NCBI RefSeq assembly: GCF_900129905.1 | Contig: NZ_FQXG01000001.1 | Coordinates: 558,001-622,000 of the forward strand | Length of the DNA stretch: 64,000 nt | Direction: 5' to 3' | Source: Ferrimonas marina | GTDB taxonomy: Bacteria; Pseudomonadota; Gammaproteobacteria; Enterobacterales; Shewanellaceae | In this document: one piece after another, positions 30,256 to 39,413 of the stretch | Position numbering within the stretch: the stretch's first letter is position 1 | Layout: every line of letters begins with the position of its first letter | Made by a program: the position numbers and the translations under genes | The notes under the pieces: model-generated | What the model saw: only the letters and a program-made list of their open reading frames with translations | Told to the model about the DNA's origin: nothing | Databases searched by the model: none

Positions 30256-31884
30256 TCACATCTTGAACTGGTTGATCTCCTGGTTCAGCTGCACCGACAA
30301 TCGGGAGAGATCTTCGGTCGCAGCGGCGATCTGCTTGGCGGACATGCCGGTCTGCTCCGATTGTGCCTTGATCTCCTCGGTACGCTGACTCACCTCGCCA
30401 ACCGTCACGCTCTGCTGCTCCGCGGCGGTGGCGATCTGGGTGGTCATCTGGGTGATCTGCTGCACCGAGTCCTTGATCTCCGCCAGGGCGCTTCGCATCG
30501 CCATGGTCTCCTCGACGATCAGCGAGGCCTGGCTCTGGCCCGCCTGCATGCTCTGGGCCGACTCCCGGGCACTGCCCTGAACCGACAGGATCATCTTCTC
30601 GATCTCGGCGGTGGAGTTCTGGGTATTGTGGGCCAGCGAGCGCACCTCGTCCGCCACCACGGCAAAGCCTCGGCCCTGCTCGCCCGCCCGGGCCGCCTCG
30701 ATGGCGGCGTTGAGCGCCAACAGGTTGGTTTGGTCAGCGATACCGCGGATCACATCGAGGATGGTGGAGATCCGCTCCGCCTCCTCCGCCAGCGAAACGA
30801 TGGTGGCGGCGGAGCTGGTCATGGTTTCGGACAGGTCCTGGATGCGGTTGGCGGTGGTCTCCACCTTGGCATTGCCCTGCTCCACCAGCACACTGGCGTT
30901 ATTGGCATAGGACGCCGCCTCCACCGTGTTGCTGGCCACCTCTTGCGCTGTGGTGCGCAGCTGATCAATCGCCACCGCCACCTGATCGGTGGAGCGGTGT
31001 TGCTGGGACACGCTCTGGCTGGTTTGCTCGGCGATGGCCGCCAGCTCCTCCGAGGCGGCCGCCTGCGAGGTGGCCGACTGGGCAGTGCGGGCAATCATCT
31101 CCCGCAGCCGCTCCGTCATGTCCCGGGTCGCAGCGTAGATCCCACTGCCACGCTCATCCAGGGCGACGGTGAGATCGCCATCCGCCACCCGGCGGGTGAT
31201 CTGGGCCAGGGCCACCGGCTCACCGCCCACCTGCTGGCTGATCTGGCGCATGATCAAGCCGCCAAACAGGCTAACAATCAGGACAGAGAGCAGCGCACCA
31301 CCGATGGAGAACAGTATGGTCTGCCGGGCGATGGACTCCGCCTCCGAGGTGCGCACACCAATCAGCTTGCGCTCCACCTCGATAAACTCGGCGATCTTGA
31401 CCCGGATGTTGTCCATCTGGTTCTTACCCAGGTAGATGTTAGTGTTGCTGGCAAAGCCATTGAGGCTGATCTGGTCGCCCTGGGCATTACGCCGGGCGGC
31501 GATCTTCACCTCCGCCGCCTGCTCAACCCAGCGCTGCTTCAGCAACCCCAAGTCGTTCAGTCGCGCCACCTGGGGCGGGTTGTCACTGACCGTGGTTTTC
31601 AGCGCCGACAGGGTCTTATCAAACAGGGCATGACCGGAACAGTAGGGCTCAAGAAAGGCTTCCTCCCCCGCCACCAGGTAACCGCGCATCCCGGTTTCCA
31701 TATCGATCATGGCGATCTGCAGGTTCCTGCCTTCGCCGATCACCTTATGGGTATGGTCGACCCATTGGTTGGCGGTAAGCAGGGCATTGAGGCTGGTGTA
31801 TACGGCGAGGGTGATGCTGAGGATGGCGACAACGGGGATGGCAAACCCCAACAGGAGCTTGGTCCTTAACTTCATACTGTTCAT
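30256..31884 (-). CDS. Methyl-accepting chemotaxis protein with CHASE3 sensor domain
   Basis: A 542-residue chemoreceptor. Membrane helix 1 is at about 8-28, followed by a periplasmic CHASE3-type four-helix domain recognised by [23 protein letters not shown], membrane helix 2 near 185-210, a HAMP segment ([12 protein letters not shown]) and the cytoplasmic signalling coiled coil with the hairpin tip [36 protein letters not shown]. The last residues do not carry an NWETF-type CheR tether. I choose ATG 31884 (MNSMKLRT) with AAGGAA upstream; ATG 31875 is an alternative. Ligand unknown. Monocistronic. Confidence 0.94.
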   Translation of the reverse strand: MNSMKLRTKLLLGFAIPVVAILSITLAVYTSLNALLTANQWVDHTHKVIGEGRNLQIAMIDMETGMRGYLVAGEEAFLEPYCSGHALFDKTLSALKTTVSDNPPQVARLNDLGLLKQRWVEQAAEVKIAARRNAQGDQISLNGFASNTNIYLGKNQMDNIRVKIAEFIEVERKLIGVRTSEAESIARQTILFSIGGALLSVLIVSLFGGLIMRQISQQVGGEPVALAQITRRVADGDLTVALDERGSGIYAATRDMTERLREMIARTAQSATSQAAASEELAAIAEQTSQSVSQQHRSTDQVAVAIDQLRTTAQEVASNTVEAASYANNASVLVEQGNAKVETTANRIQDLSETMTSSAATIVSLAEEAERISTILDVIRGIADQTNLLALNAAIEAARAGEQGRGFAVVADEVRSLAHNTQNSTAEIEKMILSVQGSARESAQSMQAGQSQASLIVEETMAMRSALAEIKDSVQQITQMTTQIATAAEQQSVTVGEVSQRTEEIKAQSEQTGMSAKQIAAATEDLSRLSVQLNQEINQFKM

Positions 31885-32254
31885 GCGTTCTGACTTCCTT
31901 GAACTGCCAACAGGCAGGTTAAAAAAACGGTTCCCCGAACCATCGGATGGCACCACCGGGATGCGTTTTATACATCCCGCCATGCGCGCAACACTTGCGT
32001 TACACACTCTACATTTTTCAGTCACAAATCACAGGCTTATTTGGAAGCTGCCGGTTTAACTGGCGACAGCGTGTACAACCCGGCGGCAGCGGGCTTTGGC
32101 GCGCCACTGAGCGACCCTGTCGATGCGGCCCACTCCCCGTTCGCCGGCACGGCGCTTTGACGCCTTGTTCTGGCGATAACCGGTGCTGGCCTAACCCCTT
32201 ATCGCTGCCCTGTGCTATCCTCGCCGGCCAAGAATCCCTGTCACTGCCCCTTGC
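31885..32254. other. Intergenic region between divergent MCP and pabB genes
   Basis: About 370 bp. The left third has AT-rich patches that may hold the chemoreceptor promoter. I see no RNA gene, repeat or open frame with coding character. Confidence 0.6.
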
Positions 32255-33658
32255 ATGTCCCTGATCCATAGACCCATTGACCTGAATGCCCTGCAACTGC
32301 CCACGGAACTGCCCTGCGCCCTGGCGCTGTTCGCGCCGCTGGCCGCGCTGCCCTGGTCGATGCTATTGGACTCCGCCGGCGAAGGGGCGGCAGCACCCCA
32401 CCCGGATGCGGGTTATGACATCCTGGTGGCAGATCCCATCGCCACCCTGGTGACCCGGGGTGAAGAGACCCAGGTGACCCATCAAGGCCAGAGCCAGTAC
32501 CGCTTTGAGGATCCCCTCGAGCTGTTGGCGCAAACCCAGCAAGCGCTGCTGGGCCCACTGGACAGGGACGGGTCACAGCTGCCCTTCACCGGTGGCGCCA
32601 TGGGCCATTTCAGCTACGACCTGGGCCGCCGCTTTGAGCGTCTGCCACAGCAGGCGGAGGACGACATCGCCCTGCCGGAGATGGCGGTAGGGCTCTATGA
32701 CTGGGCGTTGCTGGTGGACCGGCGCAAACAGGGGCAAGCGGACGCGGTATCCCTGCTGGTGCGGGGTGATGAAGCCCAGTGGCAGGCCCGCTGGCAGTGG
32801 CTGCAACAGCAGCGTGTCACCGAAGCAGAGCCGTTTCAGCGCCAGGGTCAATGGCAACATCAGCTAACCGAGGCCCAGTACCTCGAACGCTTCGACCGGG
32901 TACAGGCCTATCTTCGCAGCGGCGACTGCTACCAGATCAACCTGACCCAACGCTTCTCCAGTGCCTACCAGGGCGACGAGTGGCAGGCCTACCTGGCGCT
33001 GCGCTGTGAGAATGCCGCCCCCTTCTCCGCCTTTATCCGCTTGCCGGAGGCAGCCCTGCTGTCGCTGTCGCCGGAGCGCTTTATCCAGGTGAAGGGCCGG
33101 CAGGTACAAACCAAGCCGATCAAGGGCACCCGGCCACGCCATGCCGATCCCGCCAAGGACGTTGAAGCCGCCCGGGCGCTGGCCCGCTCCGATAAGGATC
33201 GGGCCGAGAACCTGATGATCGTGGATCTGCTGCGCAACGATCTGGGCCGGATGGCGGCCCCCGGCAGCGTGCAGGTGCCGCACCTGTTCGCCATCGAGAG
33301 CTTCCCGGCGGTGCATCACCTGGTCTCCACCGTCACCAGTGAGCTGGCCGAGGGCGCTAGCGCCCTGGATCTGCTGCGCGCTGCCTTCCCCGGTGGCTCC
33401 ATCACCGGCGCCCCGAAGATCCGCGCCATGGAGATCATCGAGGAGCTGGAGCCCCATCGCCGCAGCCTCTACTGCGGCAGCATCGGCTACCTCAGCCAGA
33501 ACGGCACCATGGACACCTCCATTACCATTCGCACCCTGGTGGCAAAGTCCGGCTGGATCCACTGCTGGGCCGGCGGTGGCATCGTCGCCGACTCCGTCGG
33601 TACCGCCGAGTACCAGGAGTGTTTCGACAAGCTCAGCCGCATCCTGCCGCTGCTGTAG
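32255..33658 (+). CDS. pabB: Aminodeoxychorismate synthase component I PabB
   Basis: A 467-residue chorismate-utilising enzyme making 4-amino-4-deoxychorismate for folate, with ammonia from PabA. The conserved core shows SGDCYQINLTQRF, SPERFIQV, the PIKGTRPR motif with the active-site Lys that defines PabB against TrpE, RAENLMIVDLLRNDLGR, and AFPGGSITGAPK near the C-terminus. Length fits PabB (E. coli about 450). The C-terminal AGGGIVADS segment is present. PabA and PabC are not adjacent. Confidence 0.95.
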   Translation: MSLIHRPIDLNALQLPTELPCALALFAPLAALPWSMLLDSAGEGAAAPHPDAGYDILVADPIATLVTRGEETQVTHQGQSQYRFEDPLELLAQTQQALLGPLDRDGSQLPFTGGAMGHFSYDLGRRFERLPQQAEDDIALPEMAVGLYDWALLVDRRKQGQADAVSLLVRGDEAQWQARWQWLQQQRVTEAEPFQRQGQWQHQLTEAQYLERFDRVQAYLRSGDCYQINLTQRFSSAYQGDEWQAYLALRCENAAPFSAFIRLPEAALLSLSPERFIQVKGRQVQTKPIKGTRPRHADPAKDVEAARALARSDKDRAENLMIVDLLRNDLGRMAAPGSVQVPHLFAIESFPAVHHLVSTVTSELAEGASALDLLRAAFPGGSITGAPKIRAMEIIEELEPHRRSLYCGSIGYLSQNGTMDTSITIRTLVAKSGWIHCWAGGGIVADSVGTAEYQECFDKLSRILPLL

Positions 33659-33805
33659 CCCCAGCCCTCCACCAAGTTCATCACCGGCCGAAGCCTTTGG
33701 TCTGTTTGCCGGTCTGCTTTCGTAGAGAGTCACATCCCGGCCCAAGCCTGATACCATGAACTGGACTGGGCGGGATGCCCATTGACGCGATGAAAGGAGA
33801 TCCCC

Positions 33806-34273
33806 GTGCAAAACCCACTGCGTGGCGCCCTGGCCGCCCTGCTGCTCACCCCGCTGATGCTGGCTGCCGAGCCAGCCCCCGATTTCGCCATCACCGAGCT
33901 CGACACCACGGTGCATGAGCTGTCCCAAGAGCGGTTGGTATACCTGGATTTCTGGGCCAGCTGGTGCGGTCCGTGCCGACACAGTTTCCCCTTTATGAAT
34001 GAGCTCAAGGCCAAGTTCGAGGACAAGGGGCTGACCGTGGTGGCGGTGAACGTCGACGTCGAACCGGCGGACGCCGAACCCTTCCTGGCCAAGTACCCGG
34101 CGGATTTCACCCTGCACTACGACCCGGAAGGGGCCATTGCCGAGGCTTACGCGGTGCCGGGCATGCCCACCAGCTATCTGATCCGTAACGGTGAGATCCT
34201 CGAGCGCCACATCGGCTTTCGCAAAAGCCAAACCCAGGCGCTGTTTGATGAGATTGAGGGCTACCTGCCCTGA
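33806..34273 (+). CDS. Exported TlpA/ResA-like thioredoxin
   Basis: A 155-residue thioredoxin-fold protein with a signal peptide (ALAALLLTPLMLA, cleavage near LAA-EP) and the redox motif WCGPC at about 53-57 (DFWASWCGPCRHSFPF), with cis-Pro in VPGMPTSYL. It should act as a reductant or disulfide relay in the periplasm. GTG 33806 follows AAGGAG by 6 nt. It is the first gene of a four-gene cluster with DUF4266, DUF3570 and ApbE, 14 bp before the next start. Confidence 0.9.
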   Translation: MQNPLRGALAALLLTPLMLAAEPAPDFAITELDTTVHELSQERLVYLDFWASWCGPCRHSFPFMNELKAKFEDKGLTVVAVNVDVEPADAEPFLAKYPADFTLHYDPEGAIAEAYAVPGMPTSYLIRNGEILERHIGFRKSQTQALFDEIEGYLP

Positions 34274-34287
34274 AAAGGAGCTGGCCT

Positions 34288-34509
34288 ATGACGATTTGGC
34301 GTGCCATCACCCTGTCGGGATTGCTGGTGGTGACTACTGGCTGCAGCAGCTTAGGGGTAGAGCCCTGGGAGCGGGCCAGGCTGTCGGACCCGCGAATGGC
34401 GCTGGAGGCGGACGCCCTGGATAAGGGCTTTGATGATCATATCTACTTCAGCAAAGAGGCCAGTACCGGCGGTCGTGGCAGTGCCGGTGGGGGCTGCGGG
34501 TGCAACTAA
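34288..34509 (+). CDS. DUF4266-type small lipoprotein
   Basis: A 73-residue lipoprotein. The lipobox is VTTGCSS with the acylated Cys near residue 19. The mature part, GVEPWERARLSDPRMALE then DDHIYFSKEAS, matches the DUF4266 family. The tail is Gly-rich and ends CGCN, with two cysteines one residue apart. AAAAGGAG sits 8 nt before ATG 34288. It overlaps the DUF3570 gene by 10 nt. Function unknown; the CxC tail next to a periplasmic thioredoxin and ApbE suggests a redox or metal role. Confidence 0.88.
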   Translation: MTIWRAITLSGLLVVTTGCSSLGVEPWERARLSDPRMALEADALDKGFDDHIYFSKEASTGGRGSAGGGCGCN

Positions 34510-35816
34510 AGCCGCAGCTGGGCAACATCAGTGCGGCACTGGCCGCCGCCAGCTCGGCGCTGGTCAGCCCCGCTGGGCAAGCGGGCTTGTCCGACTGGTT
34601 TGAGGATCTGTCCCAATGGCAGGTCAACACCGCCCTGCTCTACTACGGCGAAGATGGTGACCGGGTCACCGCCTGGGAGGGCACGGTGCAGGCCCAGCGC
34701 ACCAATGGCGACCAGCAAACCCTGAGCCTGGCTGCCACCCTCGACAGCCTCACCGGCGCCTCGGCCACCGGGGCGGTACCGCAAGACCAGGTGCAAACCT
34801 TCACCCGTCCCTCCGGCAACGGCGAATACCAGGTGGCACCGGGTCAGACCCCGCTGGATGACACCTTCAAGGACACCCGCTTGCAGCTCAATATCGGCTG
34901 GGCCGAGCCCATCAGCATAGAGTGGGAATATGACCTGGGCGGCCATCTCTCCAAGGAGTACGACTACCTCTCCCTCGGCCTGTATGGCGGCGCTACCCGC
35001 TATTTTGATCGCAACAACACCGCGCTTCGCTTTGGAGCCAGTGTGTTCTACGACACCATCGAACCCGAGGGCGACATCCCGGTGCCCTTCAGTGCCATGG
35101 CGCTGCGGGCGGATTACGACAGCGAAGAGGCGTTTCGCCAGGCCTTTGACCAGACCCGCGGGGCCGGCAGCGACACCAAGACCACCGCGGAGCTAACCCT
35201 GGGCCTGACCCAGGTGATCAACCCGGCACTGGTGATGCAACTGAACTACAGCTATGCCCAAGTCTCTGGCTACCAGACCGATCCCTTCAAGTTTGTCAGC
35301 GAGATCGACGACACCGGTACCGCCTTGGTGCAGCGCTACGAGCGTCGCCCGGACCGGCGCAGCAAACACGCCCTGTTTGCCCAGGCCAAGGCGCACCTCA
35401 GTGAGCGTCTCGGTGGCCCGGTGCTGGATGCCAGCTACCGCTTTATGACCGACGACTGGGGCATCGACTCCCACACCCTGGATCTGCGCTACAACCTGCG
35501 CCTGGCCAACGGCCACTTTATCGAGCCGCAACTGCGCCTCTACCGCCAGACCGCCGCCGAGTTTTACCGCCCCTTCCTGCGCCGTGGTGAGCCTTTGCCA
35601 GACTACGCCAGCGCCGATTACCGCCTGGCGGACATGGACACCTACACCCTGGGGCTCAAGTACGGCATCCCGTTGAGCCAACAGCGCCAGGCAGATATCC
35701 GGGTGGCCTACTATCGCCAGCAGCCCAGTGGCCCCGGCGGGCCGGGCCAGCTCCAGTCACTGGAGCTCTATCCCGCGCTCAGTGCCTGGATTGTTCAGCT
35801 CAGCTACCGGTTCTGA
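34500..35816 (+). CDS. DUF3570 family outer-membrane-type protein with a flavinylation-like motif
   Basis: A 438-residue protein with a possible weak export signal (about 1-28) and a series of amphipathic beta strands ending in the aromatic VQLSYRF, typical of outer-membrane barrels. It matches the DUF3570 family. Residues 82-88 read DSLTGAS, which resembles the D-x-x-(S/T)-G-A-(S/T) sequence to which ApbE attaches FMN in NqrC and RnfG; an apbE gene follows directly. Start GTG 34500 overlaps the lipoprotein stop by 10 nt, showing translational coupling. FMN attachment is inference. Confidence 0.85.
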   Translation: MQLKPQLGNISAALAAASSALVSPAGQAGLSDWFEDLSQWQVNTALLYYGEDGDRVTAWEGTVQAQRTNGDQQTLSLAATLDSLTGASATGAVPQDQVQTFTRPSGNGEYQVAPGQTPLDDTFKDTRLQLNIGWAEPISIEWEYDLGGHLSKEYDYLSLGLYGGATRYFDRNNTALRFGASVFYDTIEPEGDIPVPFSAMALRADYDSEEAFRQAFDQTRGAGSDTKTTAELTLGLTQVINPALVMQLNYSYAQVSGYQTDPFKFVSEIDDTGTALVQRYERRPDRRSKHALFAQAKAHLSERLGGPVLDASYRFMTDDWGIDSHTLDLRYNLRLANGHFIEPQLRLYRQTAAEFYRPFLRRGEPLPDYASADYRLADMDTYTLGLKYGIPLSQQRQADIRVAYYRQQPSGPGGPGQLQSLELYPALSAWIVQLSYRF

Positions 35817-35817
35817 C

Positions 35818-36717
35818 ATGACAGACAGGATCAGCGCCCTTGTGCTTACCCAGCACGCCAACCACTTCGTCGGCCGCTTCCAGGCGATGGCCAGCCCCTG
35901 CGAATTGCTGATGGATACCCGGGATCCGGCGCTGGCCAAATCCCTGTTAACCCTGGCCGCTCAACACACCTGGGCGTTCGAGGCCAAGTTCAGCCGCTAC
36001 CGCGACGACAGCCTGTGCCAGCAAATCAACCAAAGCCGGGGCCGGCCAGTGGCGATCGATGCCGAAGCCTACCGGCTGCTGAGCTTTGCTGATCGCTGTT
36101 ACCAGCTCAGTGACGGCCTGTTTGACCTGACCTCCGGCGTGCTGCGCCGAATCTGGCGCTTTGAGCCCGGCGCGATGCCACCAAGCCAAGCCGAGATTTC
36201 GAAATGCCTGAGCCGGATCGGCTGGCACAGAGTTCGATTCAACCAGCAACAGGTGGTGCTGCCGGATGGCATGGAGCTGGATTTTGGCGGCATCGGCAAG
36301 GAGTACGCGGTGGATCGCTGCGCGGCCCTGCTGGCCCAGCGCTCCCCCACCACCCCGGTGCTGGTTAACTTCGGCGGTGACATCGCCCTATCCCGGCCCC
36401 GGGGAAACCCCTGGCAGATCGGCATTGCCGACACTCCGGCAATCACATCAGAGCTGCCCGGCCCCATCGCCTTGGCTCAGGGGGCCCTGGCCACCAGTGG
36501 CGACACCCACCGTTGCCTGGTACACAACGGCATCCGCTACAGCCACATCCTCAACCCTAAGACCGGCTGGGCCACCCATGGCGGGCCGCGTCAGCTCACC
36601 GTGGCGGGAGACAGCTGCCTGCACGCCGGTCTGCTCGCTACCCTGGCGTTGCTGCACGGCGACCAGGCCGAGGCCTTTATCCGCCAGCAGGACGTGGATT
36701 ACTGGGTCACTCCCTAG
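35818..36717 (+). CDS. apbE: ApbE-type FAD:protein FMN transferase
   Basis: A 299-residue flavin transferase that moves FMN from FAD onto a Thr/Ser of a target protein, normally in the periplasm. Family features: FQAMASPCELLMD at the start, FSRYRDDSLCQQIN, DFGGIGKEYAVDR, LVNFGGDIAL and the C-terminal metal-site region ALATSGDTHR with YSHILNPKTG. ATG 35818 begins 1 nt after the DUF3570 stop. No clear lipobox or signal peptide is visible, so cellular location is uncertain. Last gene of the cluster; the obvious substrate is the adjacent DUF3570 protein. Confidence 0.93.
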   Translation: MTDRISALVLTQHANHFVGRFQAMASPCELLMDTRDPALAKSLLTLAAQHTWAFEAKFSRYRDDSLCQQINQSRGRPVAIDAEAYRLLSFADRCYQLSDGLFDLTSGVLRRIWRFEPGAMPPSQAEISKCLSRIGWHRVRFNQQQVVLPDGMELDFGGIGKEYAVDRCAALLAQRSPTTPVLVNFGGDIALSRPRGNPWQIGIADTPAITSELPGPIALAQGALATSGDTHRCLVHNGIRYSHILNPKTGWATHGGPRQLTVAGDSCLHAGLLATLALLHGDQAEAFIRQQDVDYWVTP

Positions 36718-36834
36718 GGCGACAGCGGGATAATGCGCCGGCCTAGCCTCGGTGAAATGGCATAAAAGCCAAAGAACACAAAGTGCTACAATCTAGCCTT
36801 GGTGTTCAGCTGGGTGTGGGAGGACAAGGGTTCG

Positions 36835-38286
36835 GTGTCAAAGGTTGTGGTAAGACAGGAAGAGTCGCTGTCGCTGAAGGTCCTGCACCAGTTGAAGAAC
36901 GGCGATGATCGCCGGCTTGATCTCTACTTCATGCTACCCAAGGACATGGGGGTCAACCCGCAGAGCCTGGAGGCCGGCGAATATTGCCATAGCTCGGTGG
37001 TCGGGCGCCGCTCCTACTACTCCTCGGGGCTGCACCTGCCGCTGGTGCAGGGCCGCTTTGTCAGCCTCAACAAGCGCACGGTTCAGGAGTTTCGCCTCTA
37101 CCTCAACCTGTTTGCCTACCAGTTTGCCATCGCCATCGAGACCGACAGCAAGGAACTGGCGCAGCAGAAAGATCCGGAACAGTTCTACCCTGCCCTGTCC
37201 GAGCTGTGCGACATCGTCACCCAACTGCTGAAGAAGTTCCGCCGTAACGAGCCCAGCGAGCCCAAGTGGAAGCACTACTTCGACAACGCCGACAACTACC
37301 TCTCCTGGTTTTGCGAGCAGCGCTTGTTGAAGCTGTTGTCCCATGCACCGCGCAGCAATGAGCATGGCGAGGTGATCGAGCAGACTCTACAGCTGTGCCG
37401 GGCCGAAAGCGCCTACCGGGACCAGCGCTCCTACAACTCGGAGCAGACCCAGGGGGATCCCAACCGGATCTCCAACAAGATGTTGCTACTGCGCCGCCTG
37501 CTGCAACGAGGCGTGGTGCTTAAGGAGGAGCTCAAGACCCTGGGCGTAGGCTTGAAGAAGTTTGCTACCGGGCTTACCACCGGCCTGATCATGCTGATCG
37601 TCTCCTCCCTCATTATTCAGGCCCAGGGGTTCTTAAGTGGCGTGACCCTGGCACTGGTGCTGACCCTGGCGGTGATCTACGCCTTTCGCGAGATCTTCAA
37701 GGACGATCTGCGTAACGCCCTGTGGCGCTGGCTGCGCAAGGGTCGACCGCGCTGGAGCCGCATTTTGCGGGACACCACCAGCGGCGCCATCATCGGCCGC
37801 CAGCTGATTTGGTCCGATTATCTCCCCAGCAGCGACCTGCCCGATGCCATCAACACCATCCTCCGCCGCCGACATAGCCAGAACCGGGTGGATGCGGAGA
37901 TCCTCCACTATGGCATCAACACCCAGGTGACCCAACGGGAGTTCCTCGCCGGTTACTCCACCATCCAGGAGCAGATCAACTTCAGCCTGGCGCCCTTTGC
38001 CCGCTACCTGGAGCGGGGCCGGTCCAAGATCTACAAGGAGTCCGACGGCAAGGTCAGCAGCGATTCGGTGGAGCGCCGCTACCAGATAAACCTGGTGCTG
38101 ATGCTGCGGGAGAACCGCCAACCGGCCCAGTTCGCCCGCTACAAGATCACCATGAACCGCTCACAGATCATCGATATCGCCGAGGGCCGACTGCCTGACG
38201 GCATTGAGTCCCTCGATACCCCTCCCGAATCGACCAGCGACGCCAAATCCAGCTCGGCAAGCAATACCAGCACCCAAGCTCAGTAA
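36835..38286 (+). CDS. Large membrane protein of unknown function
   Basis: A 483-residue protein I do not recognise. The N-terminal 225 residues are soluble and helical, with KRTVQEFRLYLNLFAYQFAIAIE. Two membrane helices form a hairpin at about 240-280 (TTGLIMLIVSSLIIQAQG and VTLALVLTLAVIYAF). A basic segment (RWLRKGRPRWSRI) and a soluble domain rich in beta strands follow, then a Ser/Thr-rich disordered tail. Start GTG 36835 lies 4 nt after AAGGG and 11 nt after GGGAGG; an in-frame TTG at 36799 lacks a site. Monocistronic. Confidence 0.75.
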   Translation: MSKVVVRQEESLSLKVLHQLKNGDDRRLDLYFMLPKDMGVNPQSLEAGEYCHSSVVGRRSYYSSGLHLPLVQGRFVSLNKRTVQEFRLYLNLFAYQFAIAIETDSKELAQQKDPEQFYPALSELCDIVTQLLKKFRRNEPSEPKWKHYFDNADNYLSWFCEQRLLKLLSHAPRSNEHGEVIEQTLQLCRAESAYRDQRSYNSEQTQGDPNRISNKMLLLRRLLQRGVVLKEELKTLGVGLKKFATGLTTGLIMLIVSSLIIQAQGFLSGVTLALVLTLAVIYAFREIFKDDLRNALWRWLRKGRPRWSRILRDTTSGAIIGRQLIWSDYLPSSDLPDAINTILRRRHSQNRVDAEILHYGINTQVTQREFLAGYSTIQEQINFSLAPFARYLERGRSKIYKESDGKVSSDSVERRYQINLVLMLRENRQPAQFARYKITMNRSQIIDIAEGRLPDGIESLDTPPESTSDAKSSSASNTSTQAQ

Positions 38287-38446
38287 CGGCAAAGCCCTGC
38301 CCTTATCACCGCAGCCTCAGCCAACGCTGTCCTCACCAGGTTTAAAGCGAGGGACCCCGATCCAGCTCAACAAAGCCAGGGTTTAGGGTGCAGATTCTAA
38401 CGCCTAGGGTCAGCATAAAGGTGTCCCCAAGCGAAGGAGACACACC

Positions 38447-39037
38447 TTGACCCTACCTCTGAAGCTGACCTTGCCCGAAGGCACGCCGGTGGTGATCCGC
38501 CCGATCCGGCCCAGCGACGCTCCTGCACTGCAACAGGGGATGGCGGCGTTGAGTGCCCACAGCCGCTTCTTGCGCTTTCACGGTCATCGCGGCCTGCTCA
38601 CTGACAACGAGTTGAGCTTCTTCACCCGGTGCGACCAGGTAGATCACATCGCCCTGGTGATGCACACCGACGCCGAGTCGGAGCAAGGGATCGGAGTATG
38701 CCGCTGCATTCGTGACCCCAATTGCCCCAGCCAAGGGGAGATCGCCATCACCGTGGCCGATGCCTGGCAGCACCGTGGTGTTGGCACCCTGCTGGCCAAG
38801 CAGCTGCGTAAGACCTGCTTGGAGTTGGGGCTCAGCCACTGGACTGCCTACTACCTGGCGCTCAATCGCAATGTCGCCAAGCTGATGCTGCATGTGGCCA
38901 AGCTCACTGCCGTCGAGCTGGTAGGAAACGGTGAGCTCAAGGCGCACTACTCCCTCACGCTCAAGTTCGACGAAGACGCATACCATAAAGCCCCCGCTGT
39001 CTCTCAGCGAGGGCTCGATACTCCGGTGGAGTCTTAG
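38447..39037 (+). CDS. GNAT-family N-acetyltransferase
   Basis: A 196-residue acetyltransferase fold: VVIRPIRPSDAPAL at the start, SRFLRFHG, then acetyl-CoA loop AWQHRGVGTLLAKQL (V-x-x-x-x-x-R/G-x-G, about 107-121), ALNRNVAKLMLHVAKL at the end. Such stand-alone proteins resemble the acetyltransferase domain of Pat-type enzymes. TTG 38447 is preceded by GGAG. Substrate unknown. The stop overlaps the convergent 39034 gene by 4 nt. Confidence 0.85.
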   Translation: MTLPLKLTLPEGTPVVIRPIRPSDAPALQQGMAALSAHSRFLRFHGHRGLLTDNELSFFTRCDQVDHIALVMHTDAESEQGIGVCRCIRDPNCPSQGEIAITVADAWQHRGVGTLLAKQLRKTCLELGLSHWTAYYLALNRNVAKLMLHVAKLTAVELVGNGELKAHYSLTLKFDEDAYHKAPAVSQRGLDTPVES

Positions 39038-39312
39038 CGTTGACGCCCGCCTTCCGGGGCACTGTCCGGCTTGCAGGCCAGTGGTGCGTCACTTTGTTGC
39101 TCAGAGGCGGCGCAGCTGCCCGTTACGCTCTCGCCACGACGGCCAGAAAATTCGCAAGTATCCTCAACCTGTTTATCGGCGCAGGCTTCCACCGCCTCTT
39201 GCGGCGGCCCGCGGCGCTCTCCGCTTTGTTGGGGACCATTGGCCAGGGCAGCGGCGGACAGCAACAGTGCCAGCATGCCGGCGTAGAGGGCGGGAAGACG
39301 TTGGCTATTCAT
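39034..39312 (-). CDS. Small exported four-cysteine protein
   Basis: A 92-residue protein with a signal peptide (ALYAGMLALLLSAAALA-NG). The mature part is hydrophilic with four Cys spaced ACADK...DTCEF...GSCAA...LACKP, likely two disulfides, and a repeated GRRG/RRGPPQEA theme. I recognise the pattern from small exported proteins of gammaproteobacteria but know no function. It lies 100 bp downstream of the response regulator on the same strand and could be a target or accessory of that system. Confidence 0.75.
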   Translation of the reverse strand: MNSQRLPALYAGMLALLLSAAALANGPQQSGERRGPPQEAVEACADKQVEDTCEFSGRRGESVTGSCAASEQQSDAPLACKPDSAPEGGRQR

Positions 39313-39413
39313 GGAATGTACCTCGCTCGTTGATTGACGAAGCTCAGTATCCAGCCCCATTGCGCAGGCAGGTTGAAGAGAATGTGGAGAAACTCCGCAG
39401 ATAGTCCCAACTG

